The notes under the pieces were generated by a model, which saw only the letters and a program-made list of their open reading frames with translations, was not told where the DNA came from and did not search any database. Below, in pieces: positions 18,401 to 25,946 of a DNA stretch of 64,000 nt. The stretch spans positions 62,001-126,000 of the forward strand of contig JACKQE010000013.1 in the NCBI GenBank assembly GCA_024233005.1, in the 5' to 3' direction. Both the position numbers and the translations under genes were made by a program. Positions within the stretch are counted from its first letter, which is position 1, and each line of letters begins with the position of its first letter. The stretch comes from Akkermansiaceae bacterium (GTDB lineage Bacteria; Verrucomicrobiota; Verrucomicrobiia; Verrucomicrobiales; DEV007).

Positions 18401-19009
18401 GAAACCACCATCGAGACCCGCGACTATGCCGCCGTGGAACAGGCCGCCGACCAATGGCTGGCCGCGTATCCCAAAAGTGCGAAGCGGGAACAGGCCTGGC
18501 TCCTCAATCTGCGCGCCACCTATCGCGCCCGTCGTCCCCTCTTGCGCAGTGTCCCCTCACGATTCCCCGCCGGGTCCACCTCCATCGGGACCTATTACAT
18601 CCGGACCCCTCAGCCCAACCTGCTGCCCTGGGACGCCAAGGCAGTGGAAGCGAAGATTGCCGCCTACGAGAAGGAGTTTCCCAATCCCCGTTATGCCGCC
18701 GAGGTTCGTGATCTGCGATCGGCTCTCGCGGTGTCCCGCGGAGACTGGCCGGAGGCCCTGAAACTCTGTATCGCACTATTGGAGGACCCGACCCACCCCG
18801 ACCTCCACTCGGATGCCGGCTTGCGTCTGACGAATTTGTTTGCCCGGCTGGCTGATCCTTCCCTTCGTGAGGAGGTTCTTGCCGCGATCCAGGCTTCCCC
18901 TAAGGCAAAATCCTTTCTCGGCCGCTACCTCGACGCCACGGAACAAAGCAACGAACTGTATCCGCTGACTTTCATCACCGCCTGGCTGAGAGAGCAAATC
19001 GGAGGGTAA
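15479..19009 (+). CDS. Very large secreted TPR-like protein of unknown function
   Basis: A 1176-residue protein with a signal peptide (MKVALLFCFPLVLMTAPKALA). Most of the chain is alpha-helical with TPR-like pairs, for example LLYLLGALEFQIYDGPKGEA, TAAFMLGRARFDASRRD and HAASNAGNQEEALKLLAEAG. A Pro/Glu-rich hinge (PAPEPEPVPVPEPGLE) lies near residues 758-774, and a Gly/Tyr-rich patch (GGGYYDGDIYPYSY) near 488-501. No catalytic motif was found. It begins three bases after the DUF3142 gene, so the protease, lipoprotein and this scaffold form one unit. A role in organising envelope proteins is a guess from architecture only. Confidence 0.8.
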   Translation: MKVALLFCFPLVLMTAPKALATGDWATAPPGLDHYVDRLPGKSLPQLLIETGEGADNHPALTAETAAERFEKISAELGTKSQKASLADCEAFLEDARWSPNLPVGWINLGLDLSDCLADAATQPTEAADYCRWRIGLGPLSSDDISDLEPKIKARLAATTDRTAAQLLYLLGALEFQIYDGPKGEASFAEVVRRFPDHPRAETAAFMLGRARFDASRRDSEDTEKAEPLRDQAEVAFQTYLTTYPDGRYVGDVMGWLGAVEVKRDNLPGALEWYLKQMEVKNHPENRRSASRMVERVMARLLAMPDEAPLRQIAKHPAVAMGTVYWLLHAPEADMHNGFYDKPEAVKKWRAWWLPRLAAAVREESEAWQDESVHPWFIAILAHAASNAGNQEEALKLLAEAGNALGSSDDLGFVRCVILQRQAKDPAAVVAAWQEFILLSHPRSSLADGARMRLASALQAAGRSDEAVIVIAALQAKQAGQQGDETAGGGYYDGDIYPYSYEGLPTAASALSPDVSLAEPSQVLQHLDALLAFGPLPELLRLRDHQGDFSPENWEWIRGTLLGRILSEGKAADAAAFLPEGGDRVAAEKIARLSKAAQEENTASAWLDLGDGWAGARGRVTFPALLLRRSEIYQEEDTDAPEKLRQENALILGLAEGPETMKKLLNMDELMNALRAWEQAARLAAPGTPEMASALENILEAMPRVAAATPWARRTAIHEQWSQTAEEVYATLQEKCPDTIQARRAARPNFQLMADNPAPEPEPVPVPEPGLEAFTQVAPPWVDRAYDGGIPYLRHREFVSEDIADFAGVNEPAAEGLQNFGDLLQKLYQIDPADSPKKLRATLLNLREQSRRSYRVWQEGCVHSAIEDLADLVEKSAPAPEVFARYFALRLAVINVAAFHIYLELRPVQGELTTGPEADQWVFDELTRAAKNPTMAPVADRLECLRLLVLSNRLISLPVVGSQGQPLTEEEQGGETTIETRDYAAVEQAADQWLAAYPKSAKREQAWLLNLRATYRARRPLLRSVPSRFPAGSTSIGTYYIRTPQPNLLPWDAKAVEAKIAAYEKEFPNPRYAAEVRDLRSALAVSRGDWPEALKLCIALLEDPTHPDLHSDAGLRLTNLFARLADPSLREEVLAAIQASPKAKSFLGRYLDATEQSNELYPLTFITAWLREQIGG

Positions 19010-19064
19010 CCAACGGCAGTCTGCCGCTGATTCCCGCCGTCTCCGCCTGCCGCGGGGGGCACTT

Positions 19065-19106
19065 AAAAAAAACGACGCTGGCCGCGGCACCAACGCGACC
19101 AGCGTC
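19065..19106 (-). terminator. Intrinsic terminator, strong on the minus strand
   Basis: GACGCTGG (19074-19081) and CCAGCGTC (19099-19106) form a perfect 8-bp stem. On the minus strand it is followed by eight T residues (A-tract at 19065-19072 on the plus strand). On the plus strand only TCTTATT follows, so it may also weakly end the upstream 1176-residue gene. The T-tract orientation implies a minus-strand transcript arriving from about 19400. Confidence 0.8.
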
Positions 19107-19155
19107 TCTTATTGGCGATCCCGTGACCCGCGTCGGACCTGACGCAGAGAGAGAG

Positions 19156-19356
19156 TCACACGAACCCCAGAAGCTTTTTCCCAACTTCTGGTTTACCAAT
19201 GAAATGTTGTTTCCCAACCGGGTTGTCCGCCTCCGTCCCGCCCAACCGGTGATCCCTGCTCCGACCGTGGGAGACGGACTGATATTGCCCATCGAAGCCC
19301 GCACCGTTTGCAGCAGGCTTGCAAAGGAGGAGGGCAAGAAGGGACAGCGTGGTCAT
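19156..19356 (-). CDS. Candidate small secreted or lipoprotein-like peptide (66 aa)
   Basis: A 66-codon frame starting ATG at 19356. It begins with a hydrophobic segment (LSLLALLLC) followed by a charged, Gly/Lys-rich mature part (QHFIGKPEVGKKLLGFV at the end). The n-region has no Lys/Arg and the lipobox-like LLLC is atypical, so export is uncertain. Support for a real gene is contextual: 50 bases after its stop lies a stem with an eight-T tract on this strand, and 47 bases before its start lies a tandem regulator-type box. I recognise no family. A competing open frame on the same strand (18975-19337) has no start near the box and reads through the terminator. Confidence 0.45.
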   Translation of the reverse strand: MTTLSLLALLLCKPAANGAGFDGQYQSVSHGRSRDHRLGGTEADNPVGKQHFIGKPEVGKKLLGFV

Positions 19357-19402
19357 CAGACGGTCAGTTGGGTTTGATTACGCCTTCTTTCTACTCCAGC
19401 AA

Positions 19403-19420
19403 AGATTAAGGGGAGATTAA
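19403..19420 (-). promoter_or_regulatory. Tandem response-regulator-type box
   Basis: AGATTAA at 19403-19409 and again at 19414-19420, an exact 7-bp direct repeat at 11-bp spacing. On the minus strand it reads TTAATCTCCCCTTAATCT, i.e. TTAAT-N6-TTAAT, close to the CTTAA-N6-CTTAA boxes known for PmrA/QseB-type regulators. It lies between the candidate small gene (19356, minus) and the divergent OmpR-family regulator gene (19488, plus). Confidence 0.6.
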
Positions 19421-19487
19421 TTGGCCCGGACTTTTGTAAAGAATGACTTTCCGAACCCGTTCCGAGCCTGCATCGTTTGCATGAGGC

Positions 19488-20168
19488 ATGAAAATTCTAA
19501 TCGTCGAAGACTATGGTCCCCTGCGCCTGTCGCTCGCGAAACGCTTGACCGAAGCGGGATTCGTTGTCCAGCACACTGCTGATGGCAATGAGGCGTCCTG
19601 GCTGCTCCAGGAGGACACCTTCGCCCTCGCGGTGCTGGACATCATGCTTCCGGGACGCAGCGGACTGGACCTGCTCTGCGACATCCGCAGCCGGGAAACA
19701 GACATGGCCGTCCTGCTTACCACGGCCCGCGATGCCATTGAGGACCGGGTGCAGGGACTTGATCTCGGGGCCGATGATTACCTGGTCAAACCATTTGCTC
19801 TCGACGAGGCCATGGCCCGGGTGAGGGCGTTGTTGCGGAGGCGCTTCGGCAGATCCAACCCCATTCTCCGCATCGGGGACCTGTCCATCGACACCGTCGC
19901 CCGGGAAGCGACCCGAGCGGGTCAACGCATTGATCTCACCGCCAAGGAGTTCGCCCTGCTTGAGTTGCTGGCGTTGCGCACCGGAGAAATTGTCAGCCGG
20001 GGCGATGTTTGGGAACAGCTTTATGATTTCAACTATGAGCGGGGCGCCAGCAATGTCGTGGACGTGTTCATCTCCAATCTGCGAAAAAAAGTGGACGCTC
20101 CCGGGTGGACTCCCTTGATCCATACCCGCCGGGGCCAGGGCTATGTCCTGCAGCCACGGAGCGTCTGA
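19488..20168 (+). CDS. OmpR-family response regulator
   Basis: A 226-residue two-domain regulator. The receiver domain (1-118) has the acidic pair ED at 7-8, phospho-acceptor Asp51 in AVLDIMLPGRSG, Thr in LLTTARD, and Lys in DDYLVKPFA. The winged-helix domain (125-222) shows LTAKEFALLELLALRTGEIV and VVDVFISNLRKKV followed by IHTRRGQGYVL. The style resembles the QseB/PmrA/TctD branch. The cognate kinase gene follows 10 bases after its stop. A tandem 11-bp-spaced box lies 68-85 bases upstream and may give autoregulation. Confidence 0.95.
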   Translation: MKILIVEDYGPLRLSLAKRLTEAGFVVQHTADGNEASWLLQEDTFALAVLDIMLPGRSGLDLLCDIRSRETDMAVLLTTARDAIEDRVQGLDLGADDYLVKPFALDEAMARVRALLRRRFGRSNPILRIGDLSIDTVAREATRAGQRIDLTAKEFALLELLALRTGEIVSRGDVWEQLYDFNYERGASNVVDVFISNLRKKVDAPGWTPLIHTRRGQGYVLQPRSV

Positions 20169-20178
20169 TCCCCTGCCC

Positions 20179-21609
20179 ATGTGGTTCCGTTCTCTCAACA
20201 ACCGCCTCCTCATTGGCTTTTTGACGGGGGCCGTCATCAGTCTGACCCTTTCCGGAGTCCTTGTCTATGCCCGAGTCAACGAACAGTTCTATGCCGAACT
20301 GGGACACTCTCTGACCGACAAAATGCGCTTCATCCGAGCAGGCTGTGTCCAGGACCATGGCACGGTGAGTGTGGGCTTCAGCCAGGAAATGCTGGCCCGG
20401 TTGAATCCTCCCCGGGATCCTGAGTTTGTCCAACTCACCCGAGAGGACGGCTCTATTTTGCTCCAATCCAAGAATCTGGAGGGGAATATTTTGACGGGAC
20501 CGGCATCCGAATCGGATGATCCGATCCTCTCCCGGGTGACACTGCCAGACGGCTCGACCGGACTGCTTGCCGGCCACTACTTTCACCCGACCAAACTCAC
20601 CGATGATGATGTCCCGCGCCGACTTCTTCTCTATGCGGCACACCGCACGGACCGGCTGGAACAGGGATCCCGCGAGGTCGTGACCACGCTGCTCATCAGC
20701 AGCGGAGCCGCTCTGGCCTTTCTTGCGGTGGTGATCTGGGGAATTCTCCGGCACAACCTGAGGTCGCTCCATGAGCTTTCGGGACAGATCCGGACCACCC
20801 GTCCGTCGACCAAAGGAACCACCTTCCACCTGCCAAAGGCACCCACGGAACTGACGCCAGTCGTGGAGCGACTCAACGAGCTGATGGCCCACGTCGAGAC
20901 AACCTTGTTCAACGAGCGAGAATTCACCGCCAATGCCGCGCATGAAATGCGCACCCCCCTCGCAGGCATCCGGAACCGGATTGAACTCGCCCTCGCCAGG
21001 CCCCGGTCCAACGAAGAGTACGAAGAAGCCCTCCTGGAACTCCTTGTCATCGAGGGGGGATTGGAGCGCCTCGTCCAGAGCCTGCTGATCCTGGCTCGCC
21101 TGGAGGCCGGCACGCAGCGGATCGACTTCACTCCGTTGCCGGTGACGGACCTGATCCGGCGGTCCTGGAAGCCCTGTTTCGAGCGCGCCGAAGAGCAGGA
21201 TCTGGAAGTCGATCTGATTTGCGATCCCATCTTTGAGCCGCCCCGGCCGTTGCCTTGCGAACTGCTCGAAATCATGTGCCGGAACCTCTTCGACAATGCC
21301 CTCTCCTATACCAAAAACGGAGGCAGAATTCGGATCACCGTGCGCGAAACCCAGCCCGATTTGACCATTCTGGTGGAGAATGAACCGGTTACGGCAGAAT
21401 CCCAAATCCCTCTCGACAAAGTCTTTCTGCCCTTCACCAGAGGGACGACGGCACGCACGCCCAGCGAGCGGCATGCCGGCATCGGGCTGGCCCTGTGTCA
21501 CCGGATCACGGAGAGCTTGGGCGGCGTGATCATCGCCACCCGTCCCCGTGAAGAATTGTTCTCTCTTTTTGTGCGCATACCCATCGCCTACGAAGTCGAT
21601 CTTGAGTAA
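20179..21609 (+). CDS. Sensor histidine kinase
   Basis: A 476-residue membrane kinase paired with the regulator just upstream. TM1 spans about residues 9-30, an extracytoplasmic sensor of about 130 residues follows, and TM2 is at about 173-195. The HisKA domain has the H-box FTANAAHEMRTPLAGIRNRI with His255. The ATPase domain has N-box CRNLFDNALSYTKNGG, but the G1 region is diverged: where DxGxGI is expected the text reads VENEPVTAESQIPLDKVFLP. G2 is present as RHAGIGLALC. The weak G1 suggests altered ATP handling, though H- and N-boxes are intact. The start MWFRSLNNRLLIGF is preferred over an open frame overlapping the regulator. Confidence 0.92.
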   Translation: MWFRSLNNRLLIGFLTGAVISLTLSGVLVYARVNEQFYAELGHSLTDKMRFIRAGCVQDHGTVSVGFSQEMLARLNPPRDPEFVQLTREDGSILLQSKNLEGNILTGPASESDDPILSRVTLPDGSTGLLAGHYFHPTKLTDDDVPRRLLLYAAHRTDRLEQGSREVVTTLLISSGAALAFLAVVIWGILRHNLRSLHELSGQIRTTRPSTKGTTFHLPKAPTELTPVVERLNELMAHVETTLFNEREFTANAAHEMRTPLAGIRNRIELALARPRSNEEYEEALLELLVIEGGLERLVQSLLILARLEAGTQRIDFTPLPVTDLIRRSWKPCFERAEEQDLEVDLICDPIFEPPRPLPCELLEIMCRNLFDNALSYTKNGGRIRITVRETQPDLTILVENEPVTAESQIPLDKVFLPFTRGTTARTPSERHAGIGLALCHRITESLGGVIIATRPREELFSLFVRIPIAYEVDLE

Positions 21610-21681
21610 GTGCACGAGGCGCGACACCCCAAACTTACTGTGCAGCGGGAGATCGGCGAAAAAATGATCTCCCTTCCCAAC

Positions 21682-21721
21682 CATGACAATTCTGTCATGA
21701 AACCCTGGGGTGTTTTGTCAT
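21682..21721. promoter_or_regulatory. TGTCAT-type inverted and direct repeats upstream of the heme peroxidase gene
   Basis: CATGACA (21682-21688) and TGTCATG (21693-21699) form a 7-bp dyad with a 4-base spacer. A further TTGTCAT lies at 21715-21721, 23 bases after CTGTCAT (21692-21698). The peroxidase ATG is 22 bases downstream. A regulator site is plausible given two neighbouring response regulators, but the spacing is not an exact multiple of 11. Confidence 0.4.
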
Positions 21722-21743
21722 CTTCCGGAGGGAGTCTGTTTTC

Positions 21744-23558
21744 ATGAATGCGAACTCTCCCTCTTCCTTCTGGACTCCCCTCGCCCACACAGAACTCGGC
21801 CGTCGCCTGTTCCTGGCGGGGATCTCCCTCCTGATCCCGCTTTCCTTCAGTCAGGCCCAGCAACCGGAGCGACCCATTTCCCCCAATGAGCGCCGGAAAT
21901 CGATGCTCCCGATTCCTCCCCCCCCGCCCGCCCAACCGGTGCCCGAACCAGGCGATGTGCGGATGGGGATGCGGACCATCGCTTTGCCCGAAGAATTTCG
22001 CACCATTGACGGCACCGGCAACAATCTGAAAAATCCCGACTGGGGCAGCGCGGACAGTCCGTTCCTCCGGCTGACCACGGTTGACTATGGTGATGGCAAG
22101 GAAACTCCCTCCGGCGCGGGCCGTCCCGGAGCCCGGGTAATCAGCAACGAAGTGTGTGTCCAGGAACAACCACGGCCCAATCTGCGCCAGGCTACGGATT
22201 TTGTCTGGCAATGGGGTCAGTTCCTCGATCACGATATTGATCTGACTCCAACGGCCGATCCCCCCGAGCCTTTCGACATTCCCGTGCCGGCGGGGGATCT
22301 CTTTTTCGATCCCCAGGGCACCGGAAAGAGGACGATCCCACTGAACCGCTCCTATTACGACTATCTTGATGGGATCCGCCAGCAGAAAAACGAAATCACG
22401 GCTTATATTGATGCGTCAAACGTGTATGGTTCAGATCTGGCCCGGGTCAACGAGCTGCGGGCGAACGACGGCTCGGGTCGCCTCAAAACCAGTCCGGGTG
22501 ATCTGCTGCCATTCAATGTCAACGCGTTTCCCAACGCCCCGGTCGCCGAGGATGCTTCCTTCTTCCTCGCCGGCGATTTCCGGGCCAACGAGCAGGTCGG
22601 TCTGACCGCGATGCACACCCTCTTTGTCCGCGAACACAATTACTGGGCCGGAGTCATCGCCAAAGCCAATCCGGGCCTGTCGGACGACCAGATCTTTGAA
22701 TCGGCCCGCGTCCTTGTCGCGGCCGAAATCCAGAGCATCACCTACCGGGAGTTCCTGCCCGTGCTGCTGGGCCCCCGGGCCCTGCCTCGCTACCAGGGCT
22801 ACCGCCCGGAAGTCAACGCCGGAATTGCCAATGTGTTCGCCACGGCCTCCTACCGCTTCGGGCACAGCATGCTCTCTGAAACCCTGCTGCGGCTGGACCG
22901 CACCGGTCGCGAAATCAAAGAAGGGCACCTGGAGCTGGCCAAAGCTTTTTTCAATCCCAAAGCTATCCTGGACCAGGGCGGCATCGATCCCATTCTGCGG
23001 GGGTTGGCGGCCCAACCGGCCCAGGAAATCGACACCTGGCTGGTCGATGCGGTGCGCAATTTCCTCTTCGGTCCGCCGGGAGCGGGGGGATTTGACCTCG
23101 CCTCGCTGAACATCCAACGGGGACGGGACCACGGACTGGCCTCCCACGCCAGGGTCCGCCTGGACTATGGCCTTCGGCCCGTGAAAAAATTCTCAGACAT
23201 CACGCCAGACCGAAAGCTCCAGAGGAAACTCGAATCCGTATACGGCAGCGTGGACGCGATCGACGCCTGGGTGGGCGGGCTGGCGGAGCCCCATGCCCGC
23301 GACGCGCTGGTCGGCGAAACCATCCTGACAGTGCTGAGGGAACAATTCATCCGACTGAGGGACGGAGATCGCTTCTGGTATCAAAACTACCTAGACCGAA
23401 ACCTCCAGCAACTGATCGAAGACCAGACTCTGGCCCGCATCATCCGGCGCAACACCACCATTCGGGGTGAAATCGCAGACAATGTCTTTCTCCTTCCTTC
23501 TAAAGTAAGCCAACCGGGAGCCACCCTTCCCTTGAGGGGGGCACCTCCCCGCCGCTGA
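21744..23558 (+). CDS. Secreted animal-type (peroxidasin-like) heme peroxidase
   Basis: A 604-residue protein of the animal heme peroxidase superfamily. An N-terminal hydrophobic segment (about 21-38, ending SQAQQ) indicates export, followed by a Pro-rich stretch (PIPPPPPAQPVPEP). Catalytic features seen: distal His163 in VWQWGQFLDHDIDLT, catalytic Arg in DFRANEQVGLTAMHTLFVRE, the ITYREFLPVLLG helix, proximal His374 in SYRFGHSMLSETLL, and LNIQRGRDHGL. These enzymes oxidise halides or organic donors with hydrogen peroxide. Bacterial members exist but the physiological role is little known. It sits alone between two two-component systems and has a dyad-rich upstream region. Confidence 0.93.
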   Translation: MNANSPSSFWTPLAHTELGRRLFLAGISLLIPLSFSQAQQPERPISPNERRKSMLPIPPPPPAQPVPEPGDVRMGMRTIALPEEFRTIDGTGNNLKNPDWGSADSPFLRLTTVDYGDGKETPSGAGRPGARVISNEVCVQEQPRPNLRQATDFVWQWGQFLDHDIDLTPTADPPEPFDIPVPAGDLFFDPQGTGKRTIPLNRSYYDYLDGIRQQKNEITAYIDASNVYGSDLARVNELRANDGSGRLKTSPGDLLPFNVNAFPNAPVAEDASFFLAGDFRANEQVGLTAMHTLFVREHNYWAGVIAKANPGLSDDQIFESARVLVAAEIQSITYREFLPVLLGPRALPRYQGYRPEVNAGIANVFATASYRFGHSMLSETLLRLDRTGREIKEGHLELAKAFFNPKAILDQGGIDPILRGLAAQPAQEIDTWLVDAVRNFLFGPPGAGGFDLASLNIQRGRDHGLASHARVRLDYGLRPVKKFSDITPDRKLQRKLESVYGSVDAIDAWVGGLAEPHARDALVGETILTVLREQFIRLRDGDRFWYQNYLDRNLQQLIEDQTLARIIRRNTTIRGEIADNVFLLPSKVSQPGATLPLRGAPPRR

Positions 23559-23675
23559 ACGTCAGGATACCCGTGACGACAAGAATCGGTTTTCACTCCC
23601 CCCCGGATCATGTTATCTCTCCCCGCGGACCCTTCGGCCCGAATCGATCCAAGGCAACCTCATACCCCGACTCCC

Positions 23676-24350
23676 ATGCGCATCCTGGTGGTGGAAGACC
23701 AACCCAAAATTGCCTCATTCATCGCCAAAGGGTTGTCTGCCGAGGGCATGGTGGTCGACACCTGTCACGATGGTGACGCGGGCTTTGCCCTGGCGTCCAC
23801 GGAACCTTATGATGCCATCGTGCTCGATATCATGCTCCCGGGTCGCGACGGACTGAGCATCCTGAGGGGTCTCCGAAGCAAAGGAATCCCGGTGCCGGTC
23901 ATCCTGCTCACCGCGCGCGGCGAATTGGATGAACGGGTCGAAGGCCTCAACCTGGGAGCCGATGACTATCTCACGAAACCGTTCTACGTCGAAGAGTTGA
24001 CGGCGCGTCTACGAACCGTGGTTAGACGGTCCCGCGGGGACTCCGCCCACATTCTCCGGGTCGAGGACTTGCAGATGGACCTGATCCGCCACACGGTGCA
24101 CCGTGGAAGCGAGGAGATCCCTCTCTCGATGCGGGAGTTCTCTCTCCTGGAATACCTGATGCGTTCTCCGGGGCGCGTCCTCAGCCGGATCCAGATCACC
24201 GAACATGTCTGGAACTATGGCTTTGATCCGGACACCAATCTTGTCGATGTCTACGTGCAGAGGCTCCGCAAAAAAATCGACCGGTCCCACGACACCAAAC
24301 TCATCGAAACCGTGCGCGGCGTGGGCTACCGCATCGGGAGCCGCGCATGA
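23676..24350 (+). CDS. OmpR-family response regulator
   Basis: A 224-residue receiver plus winged-helix regulator. Asp51 lies in IVLDIMLPGRDG, with the acidic pair at the N-terminus (VVEDQ), Thr in LLTARGELDERVEG and Lys in DDYLTKPFYVEE. The DNA-binding domain contains LSMREFSLLEYLMRSPGRVL and VDVYVQRLRKKID, ending ETVRGVGYRIG. The pattern is close to CusR/CopR-type regulators, often metal- or redox-responsive, but this cannot be settled from sequence. ATGA overlap (24347-24350) couples it to its kinase. The start MRILVVEDQ is preferred over an upstream open extension. Confidence 0.95.
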   Translation: MRILVVEDQPKIASFIAKGLSAEGMVVDTCHDGDAGFALASTEPYDAIVLDIMLPGRDGLSILRGLRSKGIPVPVILLTARGELDERVEGLNLGADDYLTKPFYVEELTARLRTVVRRSRGDSAHILRVEDLQMDLIRHTVHRGSEEIPLSMREFSLLEYLMRSPGRVLSRIQITEHVWNYGFDPDTNLVDVYVQRLRKKIDRSHDTKLIETVRGVGYRIGSRA

Positions 24351-25942
24351 ACTCCCTCCGTTTCCGTCTCGCGCTCCTGTCTTCCGTGCTATCGATGCTT
24401 GTCATCGTGGTGCCCGGAGTGTTGTCCTCGCTCGGCATGGTCCACCTGTTGCGGGAATCCGTTAGGCTGCGCCTGAAAATTCCCATCGATCGTCTCCTCC
24501 GGGATCTGCATCCCCATCTGGACAACCGCTCGGCCTTCGCTTACATCGAGCGGGCCTATGGCGAGGAAATCGCCGCCGGCAACCTTCTCATGCTGGCCCG
24601 GCAGCGGGGTCACGAGGAGCCTCTCTTTCAAAGTCCGCCAGAAGCATGGCCCGAAATATTGCCCGAGGCATTCTGGAAAGAGGAAGTCTCTGAAAAGGAG
24701 CCCGAAGGACCGTCACCGGAATTCGATGATTTGACGGATCTGTTCTTTCCGGCGCCACCGCGCCGACCTCCCGGTGAGGAAAGGCATAACCCTGGCAGCG
24801 AGGAAGGCCCCGGTCCAGGCGCGGAGGGACACCGTCGGGAACTCCGGGACCGGCTGCCTCCGCCTCCGACACAGGAACTCTCCGTCGATTATCACAACGC
24901 GGTCTGGGGCGGCAAGCGATGGATTTTCGGAGTGGCCCGACAACATGGATTCACGGTCTTGATGGCCCAGCCTCTATCCCGGTATGACTCAGAAGTCCGC
25001 AAGATCATGATCCTGTTTGGAACAGCCGTTCCGGTCTGCCTTTTCTTCGTCGGAGGGGCCGGGTGGTTCATTGCCCACCGGGCTCTGCGACCGGTTCGCA
25101 GCATCGCGGAAACGGCCCGCCACATCTCCACCTCCGCGCTTCAGGAGCGCATCCCCGTCACCACCCCACGGTCCACGGAAATGGATGACCTGATCACGAT
25201 TCTCAATGACATGATGGACCGCCTCGAACGCGGGTTTCTCCATGCAACCCGTTTCAGCGCGGATGTGTCCCACGAGCTGAAAACGCCGCTCGCCATCATG
25301 CAGGGCACCATCGAGACAGCCCTCAAGGATTGCGAGCCGGGCAGTCGGGAAGAGACCAATCTCCTCAGCATCGGCCAGGAATGCCAGCGACTCAAATCCA
25401 TCACCCGGAGTCTCCTGCTGCTCTCCCAGGCCGACTCCGGCCATCTGCCGGTGCACCGTCAGGAGGTCCCCCTGTCTGAGGAAATCGCCGAGCTCTGCGA
25501 AGATGCCGCGATTCTCTGCGAACCGATGAGCCTGACGTTGGAAAAGGAAATCGCTCCTGATCTGGTACTCCACACCGATCCGGTGCTCCTGCGCCAGGCG
25601 CTGCGGAATCTCGTCAGCAATGCGGTGAAATACAACCGCCGGGACGGCACCGTGCGCTGCTCCCTGCGGACCGGAAGCGAAGGGAGCACCGCGGTGTTTG
25701 AAATCTCCAACACCGGTCCGGGAATCCCTGATGAGGACCGGAACCACATCTTCGAACGCTTCTACCGTGCCGACAAGGCCCGCAGTCGTGAGGTGGATGG
25801 ATTCGGCCTGGGACTGAATCTCGCCCGGGAAATCCTCCGCGCGCTGGATGGGGATCTGCAACTTGTGGAGTCCACAGATCAGGAGACCCGCTTCCGCGTC
25901 ATTCTTCCGCTCACCCCTGGGTCCACGCCCAACCCAACCTGA
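24347..25942 (+). CDS. Sensor histidine kinase with Pro/Glu-rich sensor region
   Basis: A 531-residue kinase. TM1 is at about residues 8-30 and TM2 at about 222-243 (IMILFGTAVPVCLFFVGGAG). The intervening region is long and acidic, with a Pro/Glu/Gly-rich low-complexity part (RRPPGEERHNPGSEEGPGPG) that could bind cations. A HAMP-like segment follows (ALRPVRSIAETARHIS). The H-box is FSADVSHELKTPLAIMQGTI with His309; the N-box is LRNLVSNAVKYNRRDG; the G-boxes SNTGPGIPDEDRNHIFERFY and GFGLGLNLA are complete, so it should be active. It overlaps the preceding regulator gene by four bases. Confidence 0.95.
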   Translation: MNSLRFRLALLSSVLSMLVIVVPGVLSSLGMVHLLRESVRLRLKIPIDRLLRDLHPHLDNRSAFAYIERAYGEEIAAGNLLMLARQRGHEEPLFQSPPEAWPEILPEAFWKEEVSEKEPEGPSPEFDDLTDLFFPAPPRRPPGEERHNPGSEEGPGPGAEGHRRELRDRLPPPPTQELSVDYHNAVWGGKRWIFGVARQHGFTVLMAQPLSRYDSEVRKIMILFGTAVPVCLFFVGGAGWFIAHRALRPVRSIAETARHISTSALQERIPVTTPRSTEMDDLITILNDMMDRLERGFLHATRFSADVSHELKTPLAIMQGTIETALKDCEPGSREETNLLSIGQECQRLKSITRSLLLLSQADSGHLPVHRQEVPLSEEIAELCEDAAILCEPMSLTLEKEIAPDLVLHTDPVLLRQALRNLVSNAVKYNRRDGTVRCSLRTGSEGSTAVFEISNTGPGIPDEDRNHIFERFYRADKARSREVDGFGLGLNLAREILRALDGDLQLVESTDQETRFRVILPLTPGSTPNPT

Positions 25943-25946
25943 TCAA

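Noticed and set aside
16811..18454. 547-codon minus-strand frame within the giant TPR gene
   Set aside because: No recognisable sequence and fully overlapped by a better plus-strand gene with a signal peptide and operon context.
21647..21673. Hairpin GGGAGATC / GATCTCCC after the first kinase as a terminator
   Set aside because: A perfect 8-bp stem, but neither side is followed by a T-tract; at most a structured spacer.
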